The notes under the pieces: generated by a model
What the model saw: the letters and a program-made list of their open reading frames with translations, nothing else
Database searches by the model: none
What the model was told of the DNA's origin: nothing
Source of the DNA: Selenomonadaceae bacterium
Lineage (GTDB): Bacteria; Bacillota; Negativicutes; Selenomonadales; Selenomonadaceae
NCBI GenBank assembly: GCA_017535925.1
Contig: JAFXTD010000042.1
Location: 1-47,383, forward strand
Length of the DNA stretch: 47,383 nt
Direction of reading: 5' to 3'
In this document: one piece after another, positions 8,191-16,482 of the stretch
How the letters are laid out: each line of letters opens with the position of its first letter
How positions within the stretch are numbered: position 1 is the first letter of the stretch
Position numbers and translations under genes: made by a program

Positions 8191-8640
8191 ATGCAAAAAA
8201 TTTTGTTGGGAGTGGGCATTGCGCTGATTCTGTTTGGAATTTTCGGCGCGAGTTACACTTGGCATTATGACCACCGCGAGGCAGAGACTCTGGACAAATA
8301 TGCGACGACGGATTTTCAAGTCGGGCGTGACGTTGACGGAAATTGGGAAAGCGCGACGTTAAGTCTTTGGGATTATCGCTACGACAAGGCTCAACTTTTA
8401 AATACGGTTATCGTTTTCACGGACGGCGCACCTTGGGAAATCGAAGCCGTCACGAAACAAACCGCAAAAGGTTTGCGCAACGAGAACAAATTATTTTTCC
8501 ACTTCCCGAAGTCGAGCCTCAAGGATTTGCTTTTGGCGAAAGAGATTCGCGTGAAATTTTTTTACGACAACGGGCAATCGATTGACTTGCCTTTGAGCAG
8601 AAAAGATTTGCTTGCGTGGCAGAGGAAGTTGCGTTGGTAA
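8191..8640 (+). CDS. Small membrane-anchored protein, unknown function
   Basis: 149 residues, ATG at 8191 preceded by GGGAGGTCGTC. Residues 1-22 (KILLGVGIALILFGIFGASY) form one hydrophobic segment, either a signal anchor or an uncleaved signal peptide. The rest is a soluble domain with alternating strands (LLNTVIVFTDGAPWEIEAV; IRVKFFYDNGQSIDLPL) that would lie outside the membrane. No family recognised. It is divergent from the 126-residue gene, sharing a ~90-bp intergenic region. Downstream lies the relic riboswitch region on the opposite strand. Confidence 0.65.
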   Translation: MQKILLGVGIALILFGIFGASYTWHYDHREAETLDKYATTDFQVGRDVDGNWESATLSLWDYRYDKAQLLNTVIVFTDGAPWEIEAVTKQTAKGLRNENKLFFHFPKSSLKDLLLAKEIRVKFFYDNGQSIDLPLSRKDLLAWQRKLRW

Positions 8641-8792
8641 AAAAATTACTCCTGCCAAAGCGACGGGAGCCGCTGATTCCTCAGCAATGAAATGTATGAG
8701 CAATGCCTCTCCGTTATGGAGAAAACTTTTCGCCAAAAGAAACGAACAAAAGAAAAACGCCCTGATTGCGGGCGCAGGCAAAAACCAAAATC
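8641..8792. other. Non-coding stretch with AAAAGAAA-type element
   Basis: No supportable gene. The segment around 8725-8760 (CTTTTCGCCAAAAGAAACG, AACAAAAGAAAAACGCC) resembles the core of the MITE-like element at 20754-20806, which suggests a degenerate copy of a dispersed element. Open frames here are short and unsupported. Confidence 0.35.
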
Positions 8793-8827
8793 ATTACGCA
8801 TTGCGCATTACGCATTACGCATTGAAT
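8793..8827. repeat. Heptamer tandem repeat (ATTACGC type)
   Basis: Units ATTACGC, ATTGCGC, ATTACGC, ATTACGC, ATTGAAT. On the minus strand it begins directly at the ATG that follows the relic riboswitch's RBS, so it occupies the place where the regulated gene should start. Confidence 0.8.
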
Positions 8828-8864
8828 TTAATCTCCTCCCTGTCACTCGCAGGTCAAACGGTGA

Positions 8865-9030
8865 TTGTCAATCGAGCAGTTCTCCCGACTTCGGCTCAAT
8901 GTTCCTCTGCGCCTTCCCAAGTTTCCTCAGTGACATAACTTATGCAGAGTCGCTCCCCGCTACGGTGACGTGATCGTTCCGGCATTTGACCGGATTCCCT
9001 ATTGAGGCTTGCGCCACTCGACCCAATCGA
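8865..9030 (-). ncRNA. Cobalamin riboswitch, apparently without a target gene
   Basis: Read on the minus strand, the region carries the ordered hallmarks of an adenosylcobalamin riboswitch: GCCTCAATAGGGAATCCGG, then CGTCACCGTAGCGGGGAGCG, the B12-box-like GTCACTGAGG (8925-8934), GGGAAGGCGC (8909-8918), and GAGCCGAAGTCGGGAGAAC. The ends pair as GTCGAG (9017-9022) with CTCGAT (8871-8876), forming P1. Some positions deviate from consensus (GAACTGC instead of GACCTGC, GTCACTG instead of GCCACTG), suggesting decay. Downstream on this strand a CCTG/CAGG hairpin leads into GGGAGGAG and an ATG, but no ORF follows, only the heptamer array and then sequence antisense to the 8191 gene. Confidence 0.75.
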
Positions 9031-9088
9031 TATGAAATTTTCAACGCGCCTATTTTCCTGCAAATCGCCGCGTTTGTCAATAAAAATC

Positions 9089-9117
9089 TTGACAGCGATA
9101 AAATTTTTGTGTTAGAC
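9089..9117 (+). promoter_or_regulatory. rplS promoter
   Basis: TTGACA (9089-9094), 17-bp spacer, TTAGAC (9112-9117). The ~65-nt leader before the rplS RBS contains GGCGTTCC...GAACGTC complementarity, which could be an L19-type autoregulatory leader, though that is only suggestive. Confidence 0.55.
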
Positions 9118-9186
9118 TTTGCAAGCTTAAAAGGCGTTCCTCGGCGTGCGGGCAAGAACGTCGGACAAAGATGGGAGGACTTGAAA

Positions 9187-9537
9187 TTGAATATTATCGA
9201 ACTCATTGAGAAGGAACAACTGCGCGACAACATTCCGCAATTCGCGCCGGGCGATACCGTTCGTGTTCATGCAAAAATCGTCGAAGGCAACCGCGAACGC
9301 ATTCAGATTTTTGAAGGCGTCGTTATCGGTCGTCAAGGAAGCGGCGTGCGCGAAATGTTCACCGTCCGCAAAATTTCTTACGGCGTCGGTGTCGAAAGAT
9401 TATTCCCCGTGCATTCGCCTCGCGTCGAAAAAATTGAAGTCGTTCGTCGCGGCGCGGTTCGTCGTGCCAAGCTTTACTATCTGCGTAAGCTCACGGGCAA
9501 GGCGGCTCGTATCAAAGAGAAGAAACCCAAGAAATAA
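9187..9537 (+). CDS. rplS: 50S ribosomal protein L19
   Basis: 116 residues, normal length for L19, which sits at the 30S-50S interface. The TTG at 9187 is the best start: it gives the conserved N-terminus (M)[13 protein letters not shown], with GGGAGGA eight bases upstream. Family signatures follow: [49 protein letters not shown] and the basic [19 protein letters not shown]. It stands alone here; rimM and trmD, its usual neighbours, are not present. A clear terminator follows. Confidence 0.96.
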   Translation: MNIIELIEKEQLRDNIPQFAPGDTVRVHAKIVEGNRERIQIFEGVVIGRQGSGVREMFTVRKISYGVGVERLFPVHSPRVEKIEVVRRGAVRRAKLYYLRKLTGKAARIKEKKPKK

Positions 9538-9550
9538 TTTTGACTTTTCA

Positions 9551-9578
9551 CGTCGTGCAATCTGCGCGGCGTTTTTTT
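9551..9578 (+). terminator. rplS terminator
   Basis: CGTCGTGC / GCGCGGCG stem (8 bp with two G-U pairs), 5-nt loop, then seven T. It lies 13 bp after the rplS stop. Confidence 0.75.
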
Positions 9579-9579
9579 A

Positions 9580-9607
9580 TTGAAAAGTTTGTTTGGCACA
9601 TTATAAT
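9580..9607 (+). promoter_or_regulatory. Promoter of the Tat hydrolase cluster
   Basis: TTGAAA (9580-9585), 16-bp spacer, TATAAT (9602-9607), about 30 bases before the amidohydrolase start. It begins directly after the rplS terminator. Confidence 0.65.
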
Positions 9608-9638
9608 ATCATCTGAACTTTTGAAAGGACGTGATGTT

Positions 9639-11381
9639 ATGTTCAAAGGACTAACCCGAAGAGAATTCATCAAGGCAGCGTCGTTGGCGGCGTTGTCAAT
9701 GACGTTTCCTGTTGAAGTTTTCGCGGCGAATAAAACTGACGCCGACCTCGTTGTTTACGGAAAGATTTTCACTTCCGAAGGCAATCGAATTGTCGAAGCG
9801 TTCGCAGTCAAGGACGGCAAGTTTGTTTATGTGGGCGACAAAGCCGGAGCCAAAGCTTTTATCAAAAAAGGCAAAACGGAAATTATCGACCACACCGGCA
9901 AGGGGCTTGTCATGCCCTCGTGCGGCAACGGTCACGCGCATTATTCTATGGGTCATTCCATCCAAGCAGTCGGAACGATTATTGACAGGGAAGATGATGT
10001 GAATAAGTTTTTGACGGAAATCGTTCCCGCTGCAGTCAAGAAGGCAAGAGAGACAAACGCAACGGCTATCTTCGGCTTCGGCTGGAATATGATGACCTTC
10101 CCGAAAAATATGCCTACGCGCCAACAGTTAGATGCTATTTGCAGTGATATTCCGATTTACTTCGCGGACGAGGAAGGACACAAAGGTTTGGCGAATACGA
10201 TTTGCCTTGTCAACGCGGGAATTATGTCGAAAGACGGCACCGTACTCATGAAAGAAATTCGCGGCGGCGAAATTGTTTTTGGCTCCGACGGAACTCCCAC
10301 CGGTTTTCTTAAGGAACAGGCGGGAACTTACGTGCGTTCCTTCCTTGACAATGAAAGCCTCTACACCGTCGACATAGCAAGAACAACCCTCGACAAAGTT
10401 CAGGAGCAGTTGTTGTCAGAAGGCTACACGATGTACCTCGACGGCTGGTCTACCGTTTTCAATAACGACAATTTCTATAAAGCCGCTCATCAAATGGACA
10501 ACGCCGGCGATATGAAATTTGTCTTGGGCTTGACTTACGAAATCGAAAGCTGGATGGATGTTGACGCAACATTGGCAAAAGCAGTCGACGCCAAGAAATA
10601 CACTTCCACACGCGTGAAGCCGAACTGGATAAAACTTTTCATGGACGGCACGGTTGAAAGCGGCACGGGTTTTGTTGAGCCGCTCTATCCCGACGGGCAT
10701 CAAGGCATTCCCAACTGGTCGGAAGAGGAATTGACATATATAACTCGCAAGGCTAATGCAAACGGTTTGATAATGCACGTACATGTCATGGGCAACAAGG
10801 GCGTCAATCGCGCCGTCAACGCTTACGTCAACGGCGGCAAAGATGAAATGCGCAATACACTGGTGCATGTGTATGGCGTCCTTCCTTCAGATTATAAGCG
10901 CATGGCAGACCACAATATCTACGTCACCGAAGGTATGCTTTGGCATCACGCCGACGATGAATTGCAAGCGGAGTTGCTTGAAATTCTTCCCGAAGGCATG
11001 AAGGACAAAGGCTATCCCATGAAGTCATACTTCGATAACGGAGTCAACGTCTCCTCGCATTCGGATTTTCCCGCATTGAGCGGCAGTCCCGACGACCCCT
11101 TCGGCATTATGGAAATTGCTTTGACCGGCGTCTATCACGGCGAAAAAGGTAAGCCTTGGGATACGGACGAACTTGTCACACGCGAACAGGCTCTCAACGC
11201 TCTGACTATCGCCGTCGCAAAGCAAATGTTCCTTGAAAACGAACGCGGCAGTATCAAAACGGGCAAATACGCCGACTTCCTCCTCGTTAACAAAGACGTT
11301 TTGTCTTGCCCCGTGAAAGAGATTCACACTGCCAACCCCCAAGCGACCTACTTCGAAGGTGAGAAAGTTTTTTCAATGTAA
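9639..11381 (+). CDS. Tat-exported amidohydrolase (YtcJ-like), copy 1
   Basis: 580 residues from the ATG at 9639 (AAAGGACGTG upstream). The N-terminus is a twin-arginine signal: LTRREFIKAASLAALSMTFP, with a likely cleavage after VFA. The mature protein is an amidohydrolase family 3 enzyme of the YtcJ type, a metal-dependent hydrolase acting on C-N bonds: GNGHAHYSMG holds the HxH metal ligands, WIKLFMDGTVESGTG the central strand, MHVHVMGNKGVNRAV a further His motif, SSHSDFPALSGSPDDPFG the metal-binding Asp, and GSIKTGKYADFLLVNKDV the C-terminal beta sandwich. Next comes an esterase gene 12 bp downstream. Substrate unknown; export of a usually cytosolic family is noteworthy. Confidence 0.88.
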   Translation: MFKGLTRREFIKAASLAALSMTFPVEVFAANKTDADLVVYGKIFTSEGNRIVEAFAVKDGKFVYVGDKAGAKAFIKKGKTEIIDHTGKGLVMPSCGNGHAHYSMGHSIQAVGTIIDREDDVNKFLTEIVPAAVKKARETNATAIFGFGWNMMTFPKNMPTRQQLDAICSDIPIYFADEEGHKGLANTICLVNAGIMSKDGTVLMKEIRGGEIVFGSDGTPTGFLKEQAGTYVRSFLDNESLYTVDIARTTLDKVQEQLLSEGYTMYLDGWSTVFNNDNFYKAAHQMDNAGDMKFVLGLTYEIESWMDVDATLAKAVDAKKYTSTRVKPNWIKLFMDGTVESGTGFVEPLYPDGHQGIPNWSEEELTYITRKANANGLIMHVHVMGNKGVNRAVNAYVNGGKDEMRNTLVHVYGVLPSDYKRMADHNIYVTEGMLWHHADDELQAELLEILPEGMKDKGYPMKSYFDNGVNVSSHSDFPALSGSPDDPFGIMEIALTGVYHGEKGKPWDTDELVTREQALNALTIAVAKQMFLENERGSIKTGKYADFLLVNKDVLSCPVKEIHTANPQATYFEGEKVFSM

Positions 11382-11393
11382 GGAGATAATTTT

Positions 11394-12941
11394 ATGTCAA
11401 ACTTAACGCGCAGAGACTTTATCAAGATGACATCGGCGGCGGCGTTGGCAATGGCTTTTCCCGTCAACGTCTTCGCGGCGGACGACTGCACCGCCAAAAC
11501 TCGTTACGGCACGTTCAAGGGCTTTGTCGACGAAAATGGCGTAAAAACGTGGCTGGGCATTCCCTACGCTCAACCGCCCGTCGGCAAACTGCGCTGGCAG
11601 GCTCCCCAACCGCTCAAACCGACCAACAAGACCTTTGACGCGAAAAAATTCGGCTTCAGAGCTGTTCAAATTTACGATGAAAAAGGCATATCTCAAATGC
11701 CGGAAAGCGAAGACTGCTTGACGTTAAACATTTGGACACGCGGCGCAGGAAAAAATTTGCCCGTCATGTTTTTCATTCACGGCGGAGCTTTTGCCTTTGA
11801 AAGTGCAAGCGACCCGCTTTATTACGGCAATAATTTTGCGGCGGCTAATGATGTCGTTTTGGTAAGTTTTGATTATCGAATGAACGTTTTCGGCTTCATG
11901 AACTTCGCAAGCATTGATTCTTCGTTTGAGGACAGCGGCTATCTCGCCTTGAAAGACCAAGTTGCGGCTTTGAAGTGGGTTAAGGAAAATATCGCGGCGT
12001 TCGGCGGCAATCCCGACAACATTACGGTTTTCGGCGAAAGTGCCGGCGCGGTTTTAACTATGTTGCTGACGGTCACGCCCGGTGCCAAAGGTCTTTTCGA
12101 TAAAGCAATTCCTCAATCGGGCTCGTTATTTTTTTACAATGAACCGCAACAATCCGCCCGACTCGCCGAAGAGTTCATGGAAATGAACGGCGCGAAAAAC
12201 ATGCGCGACCTCATGAAAAAATCCACCGACGAACTCAAAAATGTTTACACAAAACTTGCAGAGGCTCGCGGTTTCAGTCTGACGGATTTTATGCCGACTT
12301 GCGACGGAAAATTTTTACCTCGTGACCCTGTGCAAGCACTCAAAGACGGTGCGGCTCGCGGCATTAAAATTTTAACGGGGACTACCGCTGACGAATGGCG
12401 TTGCTTCCTGTTGGCGGCTGAAAACTTATTTGAAATATTCCGCGAAGAGCCGGAAAAAAATTCTCCGATTCTTGCAAGATACAAAGCACACACTCCGCAG
12501 GAAATTTATCGCACGTGGCTCAACGGGCGTCCCGATAATGATGACACTTACGGCGACTTTGCAACGCAGTTGGATTGGCGCGTCGGGCAAGAGTTGACGG
12601 CTGAATATCAATCGGCTTACGACGATGTTTATTATTATTTGTTCAGTGAGCAGTCTCCGATTGAAATTTTGCGTTCGTGCCATGCCGTCGACTTGCCGTT
12701 TACCTTCAACAATCCCGATGACCTTTATCCGAATCCTCCGCAGAATCTCGTCAAGAAAGTTCAAACGACGTGGACGGCTTTTGCAACGACGGGCAACCCG
12801 AACAACGAAACCATTCCGCATTGGGAAAAATATTCCGCCGGCAATCGTCAAACAATGGAGCTGAACTCAAAAGGTTGCGTCTGCCACAAAGACTTGAACA
12901 CTCAAAACTTAAATTCACTGCGCTACGTCTACGAAAATTAA
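11394..12941 (+). CDS. Tat-exported type B carboxylesterase, copy 1
   Basis: 515 residues. Twin-arginine signal (LTRRDFIKMTSAAALAMAFP). The mature part is an alpha/beta-hydrolase of the carboxylesterase type B (PnbA-like) family: GIPYAQPPVGKLRWQAP, SEDCLTLNIWT, oxyanion-hole MFFIHGGAF, nucleophile FGESAGAVLT, and the His-bearing SCHAVDLPFTFNNP. It hydrolyses ester bonds of small or plant-derived substrates outside the cytoplasm. It lies in a same-strand run with amidohydrolase copy 1 (12 bp upstream) and esterase copy 2 (13 bp downstream), so an operon is likely. The C-terminus carries a conserved GCVCHKDLN motif. Confidence 0.9.
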   Translation: MSNLTRRDFIKMTSAAALAMAFPVNVFAADDCTAKTRYGTFKGFVDENGVKTWLGIPYAQPPVGKLRWQAPQPLKPTNKTFDAKKFGFRAVQIYDEKGISQMPESEDCLTLNIWTRGAGKNLPVMFFIHGGAFAFESASDPLYYGNNFAAANDVVLVSFDYRMNVFGFMNFASIDSSFEDSGYLALKDQVAALKWVKENIAAFGGNPDNITVFGESAGAVLTMLLTVTPGAKGLFDKAIPQSGSLFFYNEPQQSARLAEEFMEMNGAKNMRDLMKKSTDELKNVYTKLAEARGFSLTDFMPTCDGKFLPRDPVQALKDGAARGIKILTGTTADEWRCFLLAAENLFEIFREEPEKNSPILARYKAHTPQEIYRTWLNGRPDNDDTYGDFATQLDWRVGQELTAEYQSAYDDVYYYLFSEQSPIEILRSCHAVDLPFTFNNPDDLYPNPPQNLVKKVQTTWTAFATTGNPNNETIPHWEKYSAGNRQTMELNSKGCVCHKDLNTQNLNSLRYVYEN

Positions 12942-12954
12942 AGGAAGTGATGTT

Positions 12955-14541
12955 ATGTCAAACTTAACGCGCAGAGACTTCATCAAGGCGACATCAATGG
13001 CGGCTCTTGCCTTCGCGGCGACGGGTCTGCCAATCGACAACAAAGTTTTTGCGGCAGATAATTGCACAGTGAAAACTCGTTACGGAACATTTAACGGCTT
13101 TGTCGACAAGCAAGGCGTAAAAACTTGGCTCGGCATTCCCTACGCTCAACCGCCCGTCGGAAATCTTCGCTGGCAAGCTCCTCAACCGCTTAAACCGTCC
13201 AATAAAACTTTCGACGCGAAAAAATTCGGCTTTACGGCTTGTCAAGAAATTGACGAGAATGAAGGAGCCTCTTTAAGCCCGCAAAGTGAAGATTGCTTGA
13301 CGCTAAACATCTGGAAACGTAGCGAAAAGAAAAATTTGCCCGTCATGGTTTTCATTTATGGTGGTTCATTTGTCGGCGGCGGTTCAACTGACCCGCTTTA
13401 TTACGGAAGCAATTTTGCGGCGGCTAATGACGTTGTAATCGTCACGATTAACTATCGGTTGAACATTTTCGGCTTTATGAACTTCGCGGCGATTGACCCA
13501 ACTTTTGAGGACTGCGGCGGCTATCTCGGAATGAAAGACCAAATCGCTTCTTTGAAGTGGATTAAGGAAAATATCGCCGAATTTGGCGGAAATCCCGATA
13601 ATGTTACTGTTTTTGGCGAAAGTGCCGGTTCAATTTCAACTATGATGCTGACAATTATCCCTGCGGCAAAAAATTTGTTCCAAAAAGCAATTCCGCAGTC
13701 CGGTAATTCGTACATGTACAATACTCCGGAATATTCCGCCCAACTCGCAGAAATGTTTATGAATTTGAGCGGCACGAGAAAAATGAGCGACCTGCTGAAA
13801 AAATCTACCGCCGAACTCAAAAATATTTACGTTGAACTTACTAAAATTCGCCCTTCCAATTATTCAAGTGACTATATGGTAACTTGTGACGGAAAATTTA
13901 TCCCTCTTGACCCGTTTAAGGCGTTAAATGAAGGCGGAGCACGCGGAATTAAATTGATGACCGGTACTAACGCTGACGAATGGCATTACTGGTTACTGTA
14001 CAATGAAAACTTTTTTGAAATGTTCCGCGAAGTCAATCATGAAAAAATTTCTCCGGTCATACGTCACTATAAAGAACGCACTTCGCGCACTCCGGAAGAA
14101 ATTTATAAAGCGTGGCTGAAAAATCGTCCCGACACCGAAGAAAATTACATGGATTTCGTAAATCAAGTGGATTGGCGCGTCGGACAAGAATTGGCAGCGG
14201 AATATCAATCGAAATTTGAAGATGTTTATTTTTATCTGTTCAGTGAACCGTCGTCGAATGAAAAATTGCGTTCATGCCACTCGATTGACTTACCGTATAC
14301 CTTCAACAATCCCGACAAAGACCTTGAATTGAATCCAAAGCTCAATCTTGTAAGGGTTATTCAATCGTCGTGGGCAGCTTTCGCGGCTACCGGCAATCCG
14401 AATAACAAATTTATTCCTCACTGGGAAAAATATTCCGTCGGCAATCGTCAAACAATGGAGCTGAACTCAAAAGGTTGCGTCTGCCACAAAGACTTGAACA
14501 TGCAAAACCTCAACGCCTTGCGCTACGTCTATGAAAGCTAA
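12955..14541 (+). CDS. Tat-exported type B carboxylesterase, copy 2
   Basis: 528 residues, clearly paralogous to the gene just upstream, with an almost identical Tat signal start (MSNLTRRDFIK). Motifs: GIPYAQPPVGNLRWQAP, SEDCLTLNIWK, oxyanion-hole VFIYGGSFVGGG (Tyr for His, as in cholinesterases), nucleophile FGESAGSIST, and SCHSIDLPYTFNNP. The last ~80 bp are nearly identical in DNA to copy 1, although the rest is diverged, which hints at gene conversion. A terminator follows at once. Role as for copy 1; the pair may differ in substrate range. Confidence 0.9.
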   Translation: MSNLTRRDFIKATSMAALAFAATGLPIDNKVFAADNCTVKTRYGTFNGFVDKQGVKTWLGIPYAQPPVGNLRWQAPQPLKPSNKTFDAKKFGFTACQEIDENEGASLSPQSEDCLTLNIWKRSEKKNLPVMVFIYGGSFVGGGSTDPLYYGSNFAAANDVVIVTINYRLNIFGFMNFAAIDPTFEDCGGYLGMKDQIASLKWIKENIAEFGGNPDNVTVFGESAGSISTMMLTIIPAAKNLFQKAIPQSGNSYMYNTPEYSAQLAEMFMNLSGTRKMSDLLKKSTAELKNIYVELTKIRPSNYSSDYMVTCDGKFIPLDPFKALNEGGARGIKLMTGTNADEWHYWLLYNENFFEMFREVNHEKISPVIRHYKERTSRTPEEIYKAWLKNRPDTEENYMDFVNQVDWRVGQELAAEYQSKFEDVYFYLFSEPSSNEKLRSCHSIDLPYTFNNPDKDLELNPKLNLVRVIQSSWAAFAATGNPNNKFIPHWEKYSVGNRQTMELNSKGCVCHKDLNMQNLNALRYVYES

Positions 14542-14544
14542 AAA

Positions 14545-14573
14545 ATCCCTTCGGCAAGCGTCGGAGGGATTTG
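14545..14573 (+). terminator. Terminator after esterase copy 2 (CCCTTCGGC family)
   Basis: ATCCCTTCGGC pairs with GTCGGAGGGAT around a 4-nt loop. It is the first member of a recurring family of near-identical terminators in this window (also 17113, 17659, 33132, 33664, 34021). The T-run is poor. Confidence 0.65.
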
Positions 14574-14575
14574 CA

Positions 14576-14603
14576 TTGTCAAAAAAATTTTTTCTGCTAA
14601 ATT
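14576..14603 (+). promoter_or_regulatory. Promoter of amidohydrolase copy 2
   Basis: TTGTCA (14576-14581), 16-bp A/T-tract spacer ending CTGC, TAAATT (14598-14603). Terminator plus promoter closely resemble the block ahead of the first double-glycine peptide gene at 17113-17172. Confidence 0.6.
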
Positions 14604-14635
14604 TGTAATCAACCGTAATTTTGGAGGAGTTTATT

Positions 14636-16384
14636 ATGATTAAAGATTTAACCCGCAGAGAATTTATCAAAACAGCGTCGATGGCGGCGTTGGCAATGAT
14701 GGTTCCCGTTGAAGTTTTCGCGGCGAATAAGACCGACGCCGACCTCGTTGTTTACGGAAAAATTTTCACTTCCGAAGGCAATCAAATCGTTGAGGCTTTC
14801 GCAGTCAAGGACGGCAAATTCGTCTACGTCGGCGACAAAACCGGAGCCAAAGCTTTTATCAAAAAGGGCAAAACGGAAGTCATTGACTACACCGGCAAGG
14901 GGCTTGTCATGCCCGCCTGCGGCAACGGTCACGCCCATTACCTGTCCGCTTATGCCGTAAAATCATTCGGCACAATGATTGACTATGATGACGACGTTAA
15001 AAAGTTCATGACGGAAATCGTTCCCTCTACTGTCAAGAAGGCAAGAGAGACCGGCGCAAAAGCTGTATACGGCATGGGCTGGGAGTACGAAAAATTTAAA
15101 GCCAATCTGCCGACCCGTCAACAGTTGGATGCGATTTGTAGTGATATTCCAATGTACTTCGCCGACGAGGAAAATCATAAATCGCTGGTGAATACCCTTT
15201 TGCTGGTCAAGGCAGGCGTTATGGCGGAAGACGGCACTGTTCTCAAAAAAGCCGATGATATACGCGGCGGCGAAATCGTCTTCGGTGCTGACGGCACTCC
15301 GACAGGTTTTCTTAAGGAGCAAGCCTCAACTTACGTGCGCTCCTTCTTGGATAATGAAAGCCTCTTTAACGTCGACATGGCGAAAGCAACCTTGGCAAAA
15401 GTTCAAGAGCAGCTGTTGTCCGAAGGCTACACGATGTATCTTGACGGCTACTCAACCTATTTCTTCAACGACGTTTATTATCAAGCGGCTCAACAGTTTG
15501 AAAAGAGCGGCGATATGCATTTCGTCTTGGGCTTCACCTACGAAATTGACAGCTGGATGAACCTTGACGAGAAATTGGCAAAAGCCGCTGACGCAAAAAA
15601 ATTCGAGTCCTCGAAAGTAAAGCCGAAATGGATAAAACTTTTCATGGACGGCACTGTTGAAAGCGGCACGGGCTTCATTGACCCTGTGTATCTTGACGGG
15701 CATCAGGGTATCGTCAACTGGACGGAAGAGGAAATTACCGACATCACTCGCAAGGCAAATGAAAAAGGTTTGACGATGCACATACACGCGCTCGGCAACG
15801 CGGGCGTCAATCGCGTCGTCAATTCATACATAAACGGCGGCAAGCCCGAAATGCGCAATACGGTTGTCCACTTGCGCAACGTCAACGAGCCCGACTACAA
15901 GCGCATAGCAGACAATAACATTTATGTCACCTCCGGCATGATTTGGCACCACGCATCCAATGAACAAGCCGAGGATTATAAAACCACGCTCCCCGGAAAA
16001 ATGGCATACGAAGGCTATCCTATGAAATCTTTTTTCGATAACGGCATTCCAGTGTCCTTCCACACGGATTATCCTGCCTTGAGCAACAGCCCCGACGATC
16101 CTTTCGGAATTATTGAAACTGCATTGACGGGCGTCTGTTACTTTGAAGGCGGCGACCCTTGGTGGACTGAAGAACTCGTCACCCGCGAACAGGCTCTTAC
16201 CGCAATGACAATCGGTTGCGCTAAGCAAATGTTCCTTGAAAACGAACGCGGCAGTATCAAATCGGGCAAATACGCCGACTTCCTCCTCGTTACCAAAGAT
16301 GTTCTGACTTGTCCCGTGACGGAAATTCATACCGCAAAAACTGCGGCGACTTACTTTGAAGGTAAAAAAGTTTTCTCTATGTAA
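14636..16384 (+). CDS. Tat-exported amidohydrolase (YtcJ-like), copy 2
   Basis: 582 residues from the ATG at 14636 (GGAGG upstream). Paralogue of the 9639 gene with the same Tat signal (LTRREFIKTASMAALAMMVP). Motifs are retained: GNGHAHYLSAY (HxH), WIKLFMDGTVESGTG, MHIHALGNAGVNRVV, SFHTDYPALSNSPDDPFG and GSIKSGKYADFLLVTKDV. It has its own promoter, unlike the esterases, and it mirrors copy 1 on the other side of the esterase pair. Together the four genes look like a duplicated two-gene module for periplasmic or surface degradation of a compound with amide and ester linkages; the substrate is unknown. Confidence 0.88.
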   Translation: MIKDLTRREFIKTASMAALAMMVPVEVFAANKTDADLVVYGKIFTSEGNQIVEAFAVKDGKFVYVGDKTGAKAFIKKGKTEVIDYTGKGLVMPACGNGHAHYLSAYAVKSFGTMIDYDDDVKKFMTEIVPSTVKKARETGAKAVYGMGWEYEKFKANLPTRQQLDAICSDIPMYFADEENHKSLVNTLLLVKAGVMAEDGTVLKKADDIRGGEIVFGADGTPTGFLKEQASTYVRSFLDNESLFNVDMAKATLAKVQEQLLSEGYTMYLDGYSTYFFNDVYYQAAQQFEKSGDMHFVLGFTYEIDSWMNLDEKLAKAADAKKFESSKVKPKWIKLFMDGTVESGTGFIDPVYLDGHQGIVNWTEEEITDITRKANEKGLTMHIHALGNAGVNRVVNSYINGGKPEMRNTVVHLRNVNEPDYKRIADNNIYVTSGMIWHHASNEQAEDYKTTLPGKMAYEGYPMKSFFDNGIPVSFHTDYPALSNSPDDPFGIIETALTGVCYFEGGDPWWTEELVTREQALTAMTIGCAKQMFLENERGSIKSGKYADFLLVTKDVLTCPVTEIHTAKTAATYFEGKKVFSM

Positions 16385-16411
16385 AAGAAGTAAAAGTTTC
16401 AGCAGCGTTTC

Positions 16412-16440
16412 TTGACCGATATAACAAAAAATAATAAACT
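16412..16440 (+). promoter_or_regulatory. Promoter of the 16483 gene
   Basis: TTGACC (16412-16417), 17-bp spacer, TAAACT (16435-16440). Confidence 0.45.
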
Positions 16441-16482
16441 GTGCTCGGTTATCATAAAAAATTTTTTGGGAGGGAAAACTCT

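Noticed and set aside
8612-8938. 108-codon plus-strand open frame after the 8191 gene
   Set aside because: It runs through the heptamer array and the antisense of the riboswitch; no RBS and no protein-like composition.
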